A DNA stretch of 64,000 nt from RPQJ01 sp963706755 (GTDB lineage: Bacteria > Pseudomonadota > Gammaproteobacteria > Steroidobacterales > Steroidobacteraceae). Position numbers and translations under genes: made by a program. The first letter of the stretch is position 1, and every line of letters begins with the position of its first letter. Where the stretch lies: positions 186,001-250,000 of the forward strand of contig CAVPNH010000011.1 of assembly GCA_963706755.1 (NCBI GenBank), read 5' to 3'. Under the pieces are notes generated by a model. That model was not told the DNA's origin and did not search any database. It saw only the letters and a list, made by a program, of their open reading frames with translations. Positions 55,610 through 64,000 of this stretch are shown here, piece by piece.

Positions 55610-56383
55610 TCATACATCCGCGGCACGTGTCTCGAGCGGGATGCCTGCCACCTCGTAGCCGCGGCGGAAGTCCTGCACATGCCGCGTCATCCAGGTCAAC
55701 GCTTCCTCGGCGTCTCCCTTGCGCAGCGCCTCCACGACGCAGCGTTGTGCGACCACGATGCGCGACCGGCCCTGTGGAACGCGGTCGATCATCCGCCGCA
55801 GCGACGGCGCCAGCAGGCGCGTTACGGGCTGCATGGCGAGCACCAGCACCCGATTGGCACTGGTCGCGGCGAGCGAGCCGAAGAAGTCCACGACGCCGCC
55901 AACGGCGCCTTCGGAGCTGCGGGCGGTCTCGACCTGGCGGATGCAGAGTTCCAGGCGCTCGAGGTTCTCCGGGCGCGAGTGCGCTGCAGCGAGCGCGGCC
56001 GTTCGCGGCGCGATCGCGAGCATGGCCTCCCAGAGCTCGATGAAGGTCACGTCGTCGAGCGTGAGGGCGCGGCTCATGCTGGACACGGTCGCGGATTGCC
56101 CGGGTCGGGTCACCCGGAGTCGCTTGGTGCCCGCGGCACGGCCGACGAGGCCAGCCGACTCGAGCCGCCGCACGGCCTCCCGGACCGTCGAGCGGTTTAC
56201 GCCGAATTGCCGTGCCAGCTCGGTCTCGGAGGGGAGGGGGTCGCCGGGCTTGAGCGTGCGCTTGAGGATGCGCTGCTCGAGATCGGCCGCGACCCGGCCG
56301 TAGGCGGGTTGCGCCTCCTGGGGTTCGGGCCGCTTCCGCCGGGCCGTGGCGGTGGCGGGTGCGGGGGCGGGCTTACGCGTCAT
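55610..56383 (-). CDS. GntR/FadR-family (FCD) regulator
   Basis: A 257-residue regulator. An N-terminal winged helix-turn-helix (about 30-95) contains LPSETELARQFGVNRSTVREAVRRLE. A helical FCD-type ligand domain follows (about 110-245). It is divergent from the isovaleryl-CoA dehydrogenase cluster. A perfect 13-bp palindrome in the shared promoter (56418-56430) has the GntR-FCD form TTGTC-N-GACAA. It is therefore probably the repressor of the leucine cluster, released by an acyl-CoA or organic acid. The N-terminal 25 residues are Ala/Pro-rich. Confidence 0.9.
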   Translation of the reverse strand: MTRKPAPAPATATARRKRPEPQEAQPAYGRVAADLEQRILKRTLKPGDPLPSETELARQFGVNRSTVREAVRRLESAGLVGRAAGTKRLRVTRPGQSATVSSMSRALTLDDVTFIELWEAMLAIAPRTAALAAAHSRPENLERLELCIRQVETARSSEGAVGGVVDFFGSLAATSANRVLVLAMQPVTRLLAPSLRRMIDRVPQGRSRIVVAQRCVVEALRKGDAEEALTWMTRHVQDFRRGYEVAGIPLETRAADV

Positions 56384-56402
56384 TTGACTGAATACGGGAT
56401 TG

Positions 56403-56433
56403 TTGACGGATCACAAGATTGTCGGACAATATA
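56403..56433 (+). promoter_or_regulatory. Promoter with GntR operator ahead of the leucine cluster
   Basis: TTGACG (56403-56408) fits a -35 box and AATATA (56428-56433) a -10 box. The palindrome ATTGTCGGACAAT (56418-56430) covers the spacer and the -10. It matches the usual operator pattern of FadR-type regulators, so binding there would block transcription of the cluster and perhaps also of the regulator gene. Confidence 0.7.
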
Positions 56434-56454
56434 TCGGCCTGATTCGGCTGGCAA

Positions 56455-57630
56455 GTGTGCGGGGTTTCGACCGTGGTGGACTTCGACTTCGGACTCGGCG
56501 AGGACCTCGACCTCCTGCGGGAAACCGTGCGGGCCTTCGCCACTGCTGAGCTGGCGCCGCGTGCGGACGAGATCGACCGCAGCAACCAGTTTCCACGTGA
56601 CCTCTGGCCGAAGCTGGGCGAGCTGGGCCTGCTCGGCATTACGGTCGACCCGGAATGGGGCGGCTCGGGTCTCGGCTACCTCGCCCACGTCATCGCCATG
56701 GAGGAGATCAGCCGGGTGTCGGGATCCGTCGGGCTGTCCTACGGCGCGCACTCGAATCTCTGCGTGAACCAGATCCGGCGCTGGGCCACCCCCGAGCACA
56801 AGGCGCGATACCTGCCGAAGCTCGTGAGCGGCGAGCACCTCGGGGCCCTCGCGATGAGCGAGACCGGCGCCGGCTCGGATGTCATGGGCATGCGGCTGCG
56901 CGCCGAACGGCGCGGCGACCACTACGTGTTGAACGGCAGCAAGATGTGGATCACGAACGGCCCGACGGCCGACGTGCTCGTGGTCTACGCGACCGTGGAC
57001 TCCACGCTCGGCACCAGAGGGGTCACGGCCTTCCTGATCGAGAAGGGGTTCAAGGGATACTCGACGGCGCAGAAGCTCGACAAGCTCGGCATGCGCGGGT
57101 CGGACACCTGCGAACTCGTGTTCGAGAACTGCGAGGTGCCGGCGGAGAACGTGCTCGGTGCCGTCGGCGGCGGTGCCAAGGTCCTCATGAGCGGCCTCGA
57201 CTACGAGCGCGTCGTACTCTCGGGCGGGCCGCTCGGCCTGATGCGCGCCAGCCTCGACCTCGTGCTGCCCTACATTCACGAACGCAAGCAGTTCGGCCAG
57301 CCGATCGGCAGCTTCCAGCTGATGCAGGGCAAGATCGCCGACATGTACACCGCGACCAACTCCTGCCGCGCCTACGTCTACGCGGTGGCGCAGGCCTGCG
57401 ACCGTGGCCGGACCACGCGCATGGATGCCGCCGGCTGCATCCTGCTCGCGGCGGAACAGGCGACGCGAGTCGCGCTCGAGGCGATCCAGGCGCTGGGTGG
57501 CAACGGCTACATCAACGAGTTCCCGGCGGGCCGCATCCTGCGCGACGCCAAGCTCTACGAGATCGGAGCGGGGACGAGCGAGATCCGCCGCATGCTGATC
57601 GGGCGCGAACTCTACGCGGTCACGACCTGA
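56455..57630 (+). CDS. liuA: Isovaleryl-CoA dehydrogenase
   Basis: A 391-residue acyl-CoA dehydrogenase of the isovaleryl-CoA type, which oxidises isovaleryl-CoA to 3-methylcrotonyl-CoA in leucine degradation. LAMSETGAGSDVMGMRL near 140 and QALGGNGYINEFPAGRILRD near 345 are the signatures. GLDYERVVLSGGPLG near 258 holds the helix-G catalytic Glu typical of this enzyme. The start is uncertain: a GTG at 56455 (used), or a GTG at 56473 or 56476, the former with GGGG nearby. It heads a cluster of five coupled genes controlled by the GntR regulator. Confidence 0.9.
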   Translation: MCGVSTVVDFDFGLGEDLDLLRETVRAFATAELAPRADEIDRSNQFPRDLWPKLGELGLLGITVDPEWGGSGLGYLAHVIAMEEISRVSGSVGLSYGAHSNLCVNQIRRWATPEHKARYLPKLVSGEHLGALAMSETGAGSDVMGMRLRAERRGDHYVLNGSKMWITNGPTADVLVVYATVDSTLGTRGVTAFLIEKGFKGYSTAQKLDKLGMRGSDTCELVFENCEVPAENVLGAVGGGAKVLMSGLDYERVVLSGGPLGLMRASLDLVLPYIHERKQFGQPIGSFQLMQGKIADMYTATNSCRAYVYAVAQACDRGRTTRMDAAGCILLAAEQATRVALEAIQALGGNGYINEFPAGRILRDAKLYEIGAGTSEIRRMLIGRELYAVTT

Positions 57631-57640
57631 GGGTGCTGCC

Positions 57641-58102
57641 ATGGCGATGGGAGGGCTGTACTACGAGGAATTCAGCGTCGGCATGCGCTTCGAGCACGTG
57701 CTGCGTCGCACCGTCACCGAGGCCGACAACCTGATCTTCAGCGCGCTCACGCACAACCCGGCGGCCCTGCACCTCGACGAGGAGTACATGAAGGGCACGG
57801 AGTTCGGCAGTCGCATCGTGAACAGCTGCTTCACGCTCGCCCTGATGGTCGGCGTCTCCGTGGCGGACACGACGCTCGGCACGACGATCGCGAACCTCGG
57901 CTGGGACGAGGTGCGTTTCCCGAAGCCCGTCTTTCCCGGCGATACCCTGCGCACGGAGACCCTCGTGCACGAGATGCGCGAGAGCCGCTCGCGGCCCGAC
58001 ACGGGCATCGTCGTCTTCGTGCACCGCTGCTTCAACCAGCGCGGCGAGGAAGTCGCGGCCTGCAAGCGCACGGCACTTATGAAGCGCAAGGCGGTCGCCT
58101 GA
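57641..58102 (+). CDS. MaoC-family hydratase
   Basis: A 153-residue single hotdog-fold MaoC protein. The motif FSALTHNPAALHLDEEY near 31-47 corresponds to the hydratase 2 signature (GDxNPLH), keeping NP and the HxD but with Thr-His in place of Gly-Asp. This variant is seen in mesaconyl-CoA or itaconyl-CoA hydratase relatives. In this cluster it occupies the place of the crotonase-type methylglutaconyl-CoA hydratase (liuC). It is coupled to the next gene by TGATG. Confidence 0.85.
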   Translation: MAMGGLYYEEFSVGMRFEHVLRRTVTEADNLIFSALTHNPAALHLDEEYMKGTEFGSRIVNSCFTLALMVGVSVADTTLGTTIANLGWDEVRFPKPVFPGDTLRTETLVHEMRESRSRPDTGIVVFVHRCFNQRGEEVAACKRTALMKRKAVA

Positions 58103-58989
58103 TGCGCTCGATGCTCTTCGTGCCAGGCGACCGGCCGGAGCGATTCGCCAAGGCGGTCGCGAGTGGCGCCGATGCGGTCATCTTCGACCTCGAGGACGCG
58201 GTCGTGCCGGAGCGCCGGCCCGCGGCGAGGGGAGAGATCGCCCGGTATCTCGGCGCCGCTGATCGCAGCGTCCCGCTCTGGGTACGCATCAACCCCGTCG
58301 GGTCGGACGATGCGCTCCGCGACCTCGCCGCCGTGATGGAGTCGCGGCCGGACGGCATCATGCTGCCCAAGGCCCGCAGCGGCGCGGACGTGCTGCAGGC
58401 GGGCTACTGGATGGAGGCGCTCGAGGCGCGCGCCGGGCTGCCTGTGGGCAGTGTTGCGCTCATTCCGCTCATCACCGAGAGTGCCGCCGCGGTATTGAAC
58501 GCCGCGAGCTTCACGACTCCGCCGCCGCGGGTGCTCGGTCTCACCTGGGGTGCCGAGGATCTCGCCGCAGACCTGGGCGCACTCTCGAACAAGTCGGGCA
58601 ACGGGGAATTCGATCCGGCGTTCGTCCACGCCCGGACGATGTGCCTGCTCGCGGCCGCCGCCGCGGGCGTCGCGGCGATCGATACGGTGGATACGGAAAT
58701 CCGTGACGCGGCGGTGATCGAGCGCCGGGCGCGGGACTCCCGTCGGCAGGGCTTCACCGGGAAGATGGCCATCCACCCTGCGCAGATCGAGCCGATCCAC
58801 GCCGCATTCAGGCCGACGGACGCCGAGGTGGAGTGGGCCGGCCGGGTGCTCGAGGCATTCCGGGCGTCGCCGGGGACGGGCGCACTGTCGCTCGACGGCC
58901 GGATGCTCGACAAGCCGCACATGCGCCAGGCCGAGCGGATACTGGCCGACGCGGCCCGGCGCTCCGCGGGCGCAAAGGGGGCAACGTGA
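58102..58989 (+). CDS. CitE-like HpcH/HpaI-family lyase
   Basis: A 295-residue CitE-type aldolase/lyase. MRSMLFVPGDRPERFAKA is the family start. VIFDLEDAVVPERR near 26 and the metal site with Glu in ITESAAAVLNAASF and Asp in TWGAEDLAADLGA are present. CitE relatives cleave malyl-CoA, citramalyl-CoA or citryl-thioesters. Together with the MaoC gene it resembles the last two steps of itaconate or mesaconate breakdown; in a leucine cluster it could replace HMG-CoA lyase (inference). The GTG of the next gene overlaps its stop. Confidence 0.86.
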   Translation: MRSMLFVPGDRPERFAKAVASGADAVIFDLEDAVVPERRPAARGEIARYLGAADRSVPLWVRINPVGSDDALRDLAAVMESRPDGIMLPKARSGADVLQAGYWMEALEARAGLPVGSVALIPLITESAAAVLNAASFTTPPPRVLGLTWGAEDLAADLGALSNKSGNGEFDPAFVHARTMCLLAAAAAGVAAIDTVDTEIRDAAVIERRARDSRRQGFTGKMAIHPAQIEPIHAAFRPTDAEVEWAGRVLEAFRASPGTGALSLDGRMLDKPHMRQAERILADAARRSAGAKGAT

Positions 58990-60593
58990 GCGTAATAGAA
59001 AGTCGCATCAACCCGGTCTCCCCGGACTACGCGGGCAACGCGGAGGTGAACCGCGGCCTTGCGCGGAACCTGCGCGAACTCGTGGACAAGGTGAAGCAGG
59101 GCGGATCCGCCGCGGCCCGCAAGCAGCACGAGGGGCGCGGCAAGATGTTCGTGCGCGATCGCGTGGACCGCCTGCTCGACCCCGGTTCGCCGTTCCTCGA
59201 GATCGGGCAGCTCGCAGGCCACGAACTCTACGGCGAGTGGATTCCCTCGGGGGGCGTCGTCGCCGGGATCGGCCGCGTGAGCGGCCTCGAATGCGTGATC
59301 GTCGCCAACGACGCGACGGTGAAGGGCGGTACCTACTATCCCATCACGGTGAAGAAGCACCTGCGTGCGCAGGACGTGGCACTCGAGAACCGACTGCCCT
59401 GCATCTACCTCGTCGACTCGGGCGGGGCATTCCTGCCGCGCCAGGACGAGGTCTTCCCGGATCGCGAGCACTTCGGCCGCATCTTCTACAACCAGGCGCA
59501 GATGTCGGCGCGCGGGATCCCGCAACTCGCGGTGGTGATGGGCTCGTGCACCGCGGGCGGGGCCTACGTGCCCGCGATGTGCGACGAGTCGATCATCGTG
59601 CGCGAACAGGGCACGATCTTCCTCGGCGGTCCGCCGCTGGTGCAGGCGGCGACCGGCGAGCGCGTGGACGCCGAGACGCTCGGCGGCGGCGACGTGCACG
59701 CGCGGCAGTCGGGCGTCGTGGACCACCTCGCGGACAACGACGCGCACGCGCTGTGGATGGCGCGCAGGCTCGCCACGCGACTGAACCGCACGGGATCGCG
59801 CCCGCCACCCGCCGTCGAGCGCGCGCCGCGCTACGCGGCGGAGTCGCTCTACGGGGTCGTGCCGCGCGACACGCGGCATCCCTACGACGTCCGTGAGGTC
59901 ATCGCGCGGCTGGTGGACGCCTCGGAGTTCGACGAGTTCAAGGCGCTCTACGGCACGACCCTTGCCTGCGGCTTCGCGAGCATCGGCGGCTACCAGGTCG
60001 GCATCGTTGCCAATAACGGCGTGCTGTTCTCGGAGTCGGCGTTGAAGGGCGCGCACTTCGTGGAACTCTGCAACCGGCGGCGCGTGCCGCTACTCTTCCT
60101 GCAGAACATCACCGGCTTCATGGTGGGTCGCAAGTACGAGGCGGGCGGCATCGCGCGCGACGGCGCGAAGATGGTCACCGCCGTGGCCTGTGCGTCGGTC
60201 CCCAAGTTCACGGTCGTGATCGGGGGTTCGTTCGGGGCGGGAAACTACGCGATGTGCGGGCGTGCTTACGGCGGCCGCTTCCTGTGGAGCTGGCCGAACG
60301 CGCGGATTTCCGTCATGGGAGGCGAACAGGCGGCGACGGTGCTCGCCATCGTGAGGCGCGAGGGTGGGCAACGCCGCGGCGAGGACTGGCCCGAGGCGGA
60401 CGAGAAGGCGTTCCGGGAAGAGATTCGTGCCCAGTACGAGACGCAGGGACACCCGTACTACGCGAGCGCGCGGCTCTGGGACGACGGCGTCATCGATCCC
60501 GTGGACACGCGTGAGGTCCTGAAACTCGCGCTCGCCGCCGCGACCTGCCGGCCGGACGAAGGCGAGACCCCCTACGGCATCTTCAGGATGTAG
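58986..60593 (+). CDS. liuB: Methylcrotonyl-CoA carboxylase beta subunit
   Basis: A 535-residue carboxyltransferase subunit that moves CO2 from biotin to 3-methylcrotonyl-CoA. GRGKMFVRDRVDRLLDPGSPFLEIG near 50-75 and VPLLFLQNITGFMVGRKYEAGG near 365 are typical. GGSFGAGNYAMCGRAYG and the ARISVMGGEQAATVL stretch match MCC and not propionyl-CoA carboxylase. The GTG at 58986 overlaps the CitE-like stop by 4 bp. The alpha subunit follows after 6 bp. Confidence 0.94.
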   Translation: MSVIESRINPVSPDYAGNAEVNRGLARNLRELVDKVKQGGSAAARKQHEGRGKMFVRDRVDRLLDPGSPFLEIGQLAGHELYGEWIPSGGVVAGIGRVSGLECVIVANDATVKGGTYYPITVKKHLRAQDVALENRLPCIYLVDSGGAFLPRQDEVFPDREHFGRIFYNQAQMSARGIPQLAVVMGSCTAGGAYVPAMCDESIIVREQGTIFLGGPPLVQAATGERVDAETLGGGDVHARQSGVVDHLADNDAHALWMARRLATRLNRTGSRPPPAVERAPRYAAESLYGVVPRDTRHPYDVREVIARLVDASEFDEFKALYGTTLACGFASIGGYQVGIVANNGVLFSESALKGAHFVELCNRRRVPLLFLQNITGFMVGRKYEAGGIARDGAKMVTAVACASVPKFTVVIGGSFGAGNYAMCGRAYGGRFLWSWPNARISVMGGEQAATVLAIVRREGGQRRGEDWPEADEKAFREEIRAQYETQGHPYYASARLWDDGVIDPVDTREVLKLALAAATCRPDEGETPYGIFRM

Positions 60594-60599
60594 GCGCTC

Positions 60600-62615
60600 A
60601 TGCTCCAGAGCCTGCTCATTGCCAACCGGGGCGAGATCGCCTGTCGCGTGATTCGCAGCGCCCGCCGCCTCGGCGTGCGCACGATCGCCGTCTACTCGGA
60701 GGCCGATCGGGGGGCATTGCACACGCGCCTCGCGGACGCGGCCGTGTGCATCGGCCCGGCGGCGGCCAGGGAAAGTTACCTCGACATGGGTCGCATCCTT
60801 TCCGCGGCACGGGAGACCGGAGCGCAGGCGATCCATCCCGGCTATGGATTCCTGTCCGAGAATGCAGCCTTCGCGCGTGCCTGCCACGAGGCGGGGGTCG
60901 TGTTCGTCGGCCCGCCCGAGGACGCGATCCTGCGCATGGGCTCGAAGAGCGAAGCGCGACAGCTGATGGCGGCGGCCGGCGTCCCGGTCCTGCCCGGCTA
61001 CGACGGGGACGACCAGTCCGAGGCTCGACTCGTGCGCGAGGCGCAGCGCCTTGGTTTCCCCTTGCTGATCAAGCCGACCGCGGGCGGCGGCGGCAAGGGC
61101 ATGCGAATCGTGCGCGCGGCGAAGGATTTCGCCGAGGCGCTGGCCGGGGCGCGCCGCGAGGCCGCGAAGTCCTTCAGTGACGATCGCGTGCTGCTCGAGC
61201 GTTTCGTCGAGAAGGGCAGGCACGTCGAGATCCAGGTCTTCGCGGATGCTCACGGCTCGGCCGTGCACCTGTTCGAGCGCGACTGCTCGCTGCAGCGGCG
61301 CCACCAGAAGGTGGTCGAGGAGGCGCCTGCGCCGGGGCTCGACGAGCGCACTCGCGAGGCGATGGGCGCGGCCGCGGTCGCCGCCGCGCGCGCCGTGGCT
61401 TACCAGGGGGCCGGCACGGTCGAGTTCCTCTACGACGGGCGCGAGTTCTACTTCCTCGAGATGAACACGCGCCTGCAGGTGGAGCATCCGGTCACCGAAA
61501 TGATCACCGGTCTCGACCTCGTCGAATGGCAACTGCGTGTCGCGGCCGGGGAGCGACTGCCGCTAGCGCAGGCTGACATACGACGCAGCGGGCATGCGAT
61601 CGAGGCACGGCTGTACGCGGAGGACCCGGAGCGTGGATTCCTGCCGTCCACCGGTCGCCTGCACCGCCTGCGCTTTCCGGAGTCGCTTCGGCACGTCCGC
61701 GTGGACAGCGGTGTGCGCGAAGGCGACGAAGTGACGGTGCACTACGACCCGATGATCGCCAAGGTGATCGCCTGGCATCCCGAGCGGACCGGCGCCATCG
61801 ACCTGTTGCGGGCCGCGCTCGAGCAGGTGGAGGTCGAGGGCGTTCGCTGCAATGCGCGCTACCTTTGGGAAATTCTCGGGGCGGACGCGGTCAGGGCGGG
61901 GGACGTCAGCACGCGCATGCTGGAGCAGACCCTGCAGCCGGTCGGGGAAACCCCGGCAGAGCGAGCGGACGCCTGGGTTCTCGCCGCCGCCGCACAGCTG
62001 CAGCTCGCGCGGGGCTCGCAGGAGGAGGGCGCCGCGACCGCGTCGCCCTGGGGCGCGGCCGGCGGGTTCCGCATGAACGGGGAGCCGTCCACCCGGCTCG
62101 CCCTCCGGATCGGCGATGAACGTCACTGGGTCGTCGCCAGGACAGGGTCCCGGGAGGGCCAGGTGATCGCGCTGGACGCGCGGGAGCACGAGGCGGTGCT
62201 CGCCCCAGGCCCCGGGGGCGAAGTCTCTGGAACGATCGACGGGCGTCCCGTCACGGCCCATGTCGAATGCGGGCACGGCACGACGATCGTGCGACGGCAC
62301 TGCCTTAGGTTCGAGGTCCAGGAGGACGACGGGGCCTCGCACCACGCCTCGGCCGAGTACGAGGGTCACCTCATGGCTCCGATGCCTGGCCATGTACTGG
62401 ATGTGCGGGTCAAGGCCGGGGCGCGGGTCGCGGCGGGCGAGGTGCTCGTGGTGCTCGAGGCCATGAAGATGGAGCACTCGCTGGCCGCCCCCTGGGACGG
62501 AACGGTGCTATCGGTCCCCGTCAAGCCCGGTGATCGCGTAGAGGAGGGGGTCGAACTCGTACTCCTCGAGCCAATCGAGAATGCTGCGCTGCGGCATCCC
62601 GCAGCGCAAGATTGA
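60600..62615 (+). CDS. liuD: Methylcrotonyl-CoA carboxylase alpha subunit
   Basis: A 671-residue biotin-dependent subunit. The biotin carboxylase domain is at about 1-445 (LLIANRGEIACRVIRSARRL; the ATP-grasp glycine loop GGGGKGMRIV; EMNTRLQVEHPVTEMITGLD). A biotin carboxyl carrier domain lies at the C-terminus with VLEAMKMEHSL, the Lys being biotinylated. It forms a complex with the beta subunit from the preceding gene. The ATG at 60600 is clear. It is the last gene of the leucine cluster. Confidence 0.94.
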   Translation: MLQSLLIANRGEIACRVIRSARRLGVRTIAVYSEADRGALHTRLADAAVCIGPAAARESYLDMGRILSAARETGAQAIHPGYGFLSENAAFARACHEAGVVFVGPPEDAILRMGSKSEARQLMAAAGVPVLPGYDGDDQSEARLVREAQRLGFPLLIKPTAGGGGKGMRIVRAAKDFAEALAGARREAAKSFSDDRVLLERFVEKGRHVEIQVFADAHGSAVHLFERDCSLQRRHQKVVEEAPAPGLDERTREAMGAAAVAAARAVAYQGAGTVEFLYDGREFYFLEMNTRLQVEHPVTEMITGLDLVEWQLRVAAGERLPLAQADIRRSGHAIEARLYAEDPERGFLPSTGRLHRLRFPESLRHVRVDSGVREGDEVTVHYDPMIAKVIAWHPERTGAIDLLRAALEQVEVEGVRCNARYLWEILGADAVRAGDVSTRMLEQTLQPVGETPAERADAWVLAAAAQLQLARGSQEEGAATASPWGAAGGFRMNGEPSTRLALRIGDERHWVVARTGSREGQVIALDAREHEAVLAPGPGGEVSGTIDGRPVTAHVECGHGTTIVRRHCLRFEVQEDDGASHHASAEYEGHLMAPMPGHVLDVRVKAGARVAAGEVLVVLEAMKMEHSLAAPWDGTVLSVPVKPGDRVEEGVELVLLEPIENAALRHPAAQD

Positions 62616-62706
62616 TGTCCGATTTGCTAGACTCCGCCGCGACTTGAGTCGCCCCTCCGGACCAATTCCGGGCGGTCAGACCGGAAGTGCGTTGGCGGAG
62701 GATCGA

Positions 62707-63333
62707 ATGCCCGATGGGGCCGTGCTCGAAGCTCGAGCGATTAATGCGTGGCGTGGCGACAGGCACATCCTGCGGGACGTGTCGTTCGTCGTGCGCGCGG
62801 GCGAGTTCCTGAAGATCACCGGTCCCAACGGCGTCGGCAAGACCACGCTGCTGCGGGTCGTCTGCGGGTTGCTTCCCGCGGAACATGGTGAGATCGACTG
62901 GTGCGGCCGGCCGGTGCGGGGCGTGGCCGACGAGTTTCACGCCCAGCTCGGCTACCTCGGCCACCCGAATTCGCTCAAAGCCGACCTGACTGCCCGCGAG
63001 AACCTCCGGTTCCTCGCCGGGCTGCGCCAGGAGCTCACGGGCAAGGACATCGATGCCGCCCTCGAGCGCTGCGGAATCCTGTCGCGCGGTGACCTGCCGG
63101 CCCGTTCGCTGTCGGCGGGCCAGAAGAGGCGGCTGGCGCTCGCCCGGCTGCTACTCGCGGAGGCCTCTCTCTGGGTGCTCGACGAACCCGTGACCAATCT
63201 CGACACGGCGGGCATCGCCCTGGTGGAGGAGTTGATCCAGGACCACGTGAGCCACGGCGGGCTCGCCCTCGCGGCGGCCCACCAGCGTCTGCTCGACCAG
63301 TCGCCGAACCTGCGACGCCTGGAGCTCAGCTGA
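62707..63333 (+). CDS. ccmA: Heme exporter ATP-binding protein CcmA
   Basis: A 208-residue ABC ATPase of cytochrome c maturation. Walker A is ITGPNGVGKTTLLRVVCGLL near residue 38, the signature is RSLSAGQKRRLALARLLL near 133, and Walker B is WVLDEPVTNLD. It works with CcmB and CcmCD to hand heme to CcmE. The ATG at 62707 fits the family start (LEARAINAWRGDRHIL). Its TGA overlaps the ccmB ATG by one base (TGATG). Genes to the right are outside the window. Confidence 0.93.
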   Translation: MPDGAVLEARAINAWRGDRHILRDVSFVVRAGEFLKITGPNGVGKTTLLRVVCGLLPAEHGEIDWCGRPVRGVADEFHAQLGYLGHPNSLKADLTARENLRFLAGLRQELTGKDIDAALERCGILSRGDLPARSLSAGQKRRLALARLLLAEASLWVLDEPVTNLDTAGIALVEELIQDHVSHGGLALAAAHQRLLDQSPNLRRLELS

Positions 63334-64000
63334 TGCGTCGTGCAGCGGTTTCCTCGGCCGCGCGGCTGGTGTTCCGGCGCGACCTGACGCTCGCCTGGCG
63401 CCGGTGGGACGAGGTGGCGCAGCCGCTGATCTTCTATGTGGTCGTCACGACCCTGTTCCCGCTGGCCACGACGCCCGACCTGGACGAGTTGAGCAAGATT
63501 GCGAGTGGCGTCGTGTGGGTGGCCGCACTGCTGGCTTCCCTGCTGGCATTGGAATCTTTGTTCCGCTCGGATGTCGAAGACGGCACCATGGAGCAATGGG
63601 TTCTGTCCGGGCAGCCCCTGGGCTGGCTTCTGCTGGCCAAGGTCGCCTGCCACTGGGTGCTGACCGGGCTGCCGCTCGTCCTGATCGCACCGATCATGGG
63701 CACGGCCCTGGGCCTGCCGTTTGCGGCCTGGGGGACGCTGGTCGCCTCGTTGCTCCTCGGCACTGCCACGCTCAGCATCCTGGGAGGCATCGGCGCAGCC
63801 CTCACGGTAGGCGTGCGGCGAGGGAGCGTGCTGCTGTCATTGCTGGTGCTGCCGCTCGCAATGCCGCTGCTCATCTTCGGGGCGAGGGCAGTGACCATGG
63901 CCATGGACGGCGATTCGCCGGCCGGCCCGCTGCAACTGCTCGCTGCCATCTTCTTCCTGGTACTGAGCCTGGGGCCGGTCGCCATGTCGGCGGCCATCCG
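63333..64000 (+). CDS. ccmB: Heme exporter protein CcmB, C-terminus beyond window
   Basis: The first 222 residues or so of CcmB, a six-helix membrane protein of the heme-handling ABC complex. RRDLTLAWRRWDEVAQPLIFYVVVTTLFPL matches the family start, and LESLFRSDVEDGTMEQWVLS near 79 is its conserved cytoplasmic loop. The gene reaches the right edge with only the end missing. It is coupled to ccmA. Confidence 0.92.
   Translation, partial: MRRAAVSSAARLVFRRDLTLAWRRWDEVAQPLIFYVVVTTLFPLATTPDLDELSKIASGVVWVAALLASLLALESLFRSDVEDGTMEQWVLSGQPLGWLLLAKVACHWVLTGLPLVLIAPIMGTALGLPFAAWGTLVASLLLGTATLSILGGIGAALTVGVRRGSVLLSLLVLPLAMPLLIFGARAVTMAMDGDSPAGPLQLLAAIFFLVLSLGPVAMSAAI

Overview
The window is chromosomal DNA from a high-GC proteobacterium, most likely a gammaproteobacterium. 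The reasons are the order uvrC-pgsA-tRNA-Gly-tRNA-Cys, the nudJ-mnmA and purB neighbourhood, long HrpA, malate synthase A, and the presence of both PEP-CTERM and GlyGly-CTERM sorting tails. A member of the Steroidobacterales or a related order would fit, but that is inference. Genes are densely packed, with many 1-8 bp overlaps (ATGA, GTGA, TTGA, TGATG) that suggest translational coupling. GTG and TTG starts are common.

Region 1 (1-7.2 kb) is accessory catabolism. A leftward cluster encodes a TauD/TfdA-type dioxygenase, a glutathione transferase, a GFA/CENP-V-fold protein and a short-chain dehydrogenase, divergent from an AraC regulator. It is followed by a two-subunit aconitase X and an MFS carrier. 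Region 2 (7.2-32.8 kb) is mostly core metabolism: a sirtuin, acnA (broken by a one-base frameshift), mnmA, nudJ, a GNAT protein, purB, fumC, nudL, mazG, hrpA, a lysine-catabolism pair, class II DAHP synthase, an RluE-like pseudouridine synthase, the glyoxylate shunt genes aceB and aceA, a family 5 uracil-DNA glycosylase, uvrC and pgsA.

Region 3 (33,043-42,905) is an integrated element in the 3' end of tRNA-Cys, bounded by a 105-bp direct repeat with 6 mismatches. Integrase arm-type sites (GGGGGTAGAT) lie symmetrically inside both ends. Its left half holds a frameshifted P4-type integrase, an AlpA regulator, and a replication-type helix-turn-helix gene. That gene carries at least five copies of AACGTGGCGCA in two reading frames, followed by an AT-rich stretch, which is the layout of a lambda O-type origin. 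The right half is a set of repeated cassettes. Each of three PEP-CTERM secreted-protein genes is headed by a divergent gene, or gene remnant, for a small two-knuckle zinc-ribbon protein. A galactose-dehydrogenase-like gene is inserted among them.

Region 4 (43.1-64 kb) is chromosome again. It holds a GGDEF-EAL protein, a DUF885-like metallopeptidase, an acyl-CoA dehydrogenase, a subtilase with a GlyGly-CTERM tail, a purine permease, and a convergent pair of beta-eliminating lyases (tryptophanase-like and tyrosine phenol-lyase-like). After a tRNA-Leu comes a GntR-controlled leucine/isovalerate cluster: isovaleryl-CoA dehydrogenase, MaoC hydratase, CitE-like lyase and both methylcrotonyl-CoA carboxylase subunits. 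The window ends in ccmA and a partial ccmB for cytochrome c maturation.

Leucine and lysine breakdown, the glyoxylate shunt and the amino-acid lyases together suggest a heterotroph that lives on amino acids and acetyl-CoA-yielding substrates.
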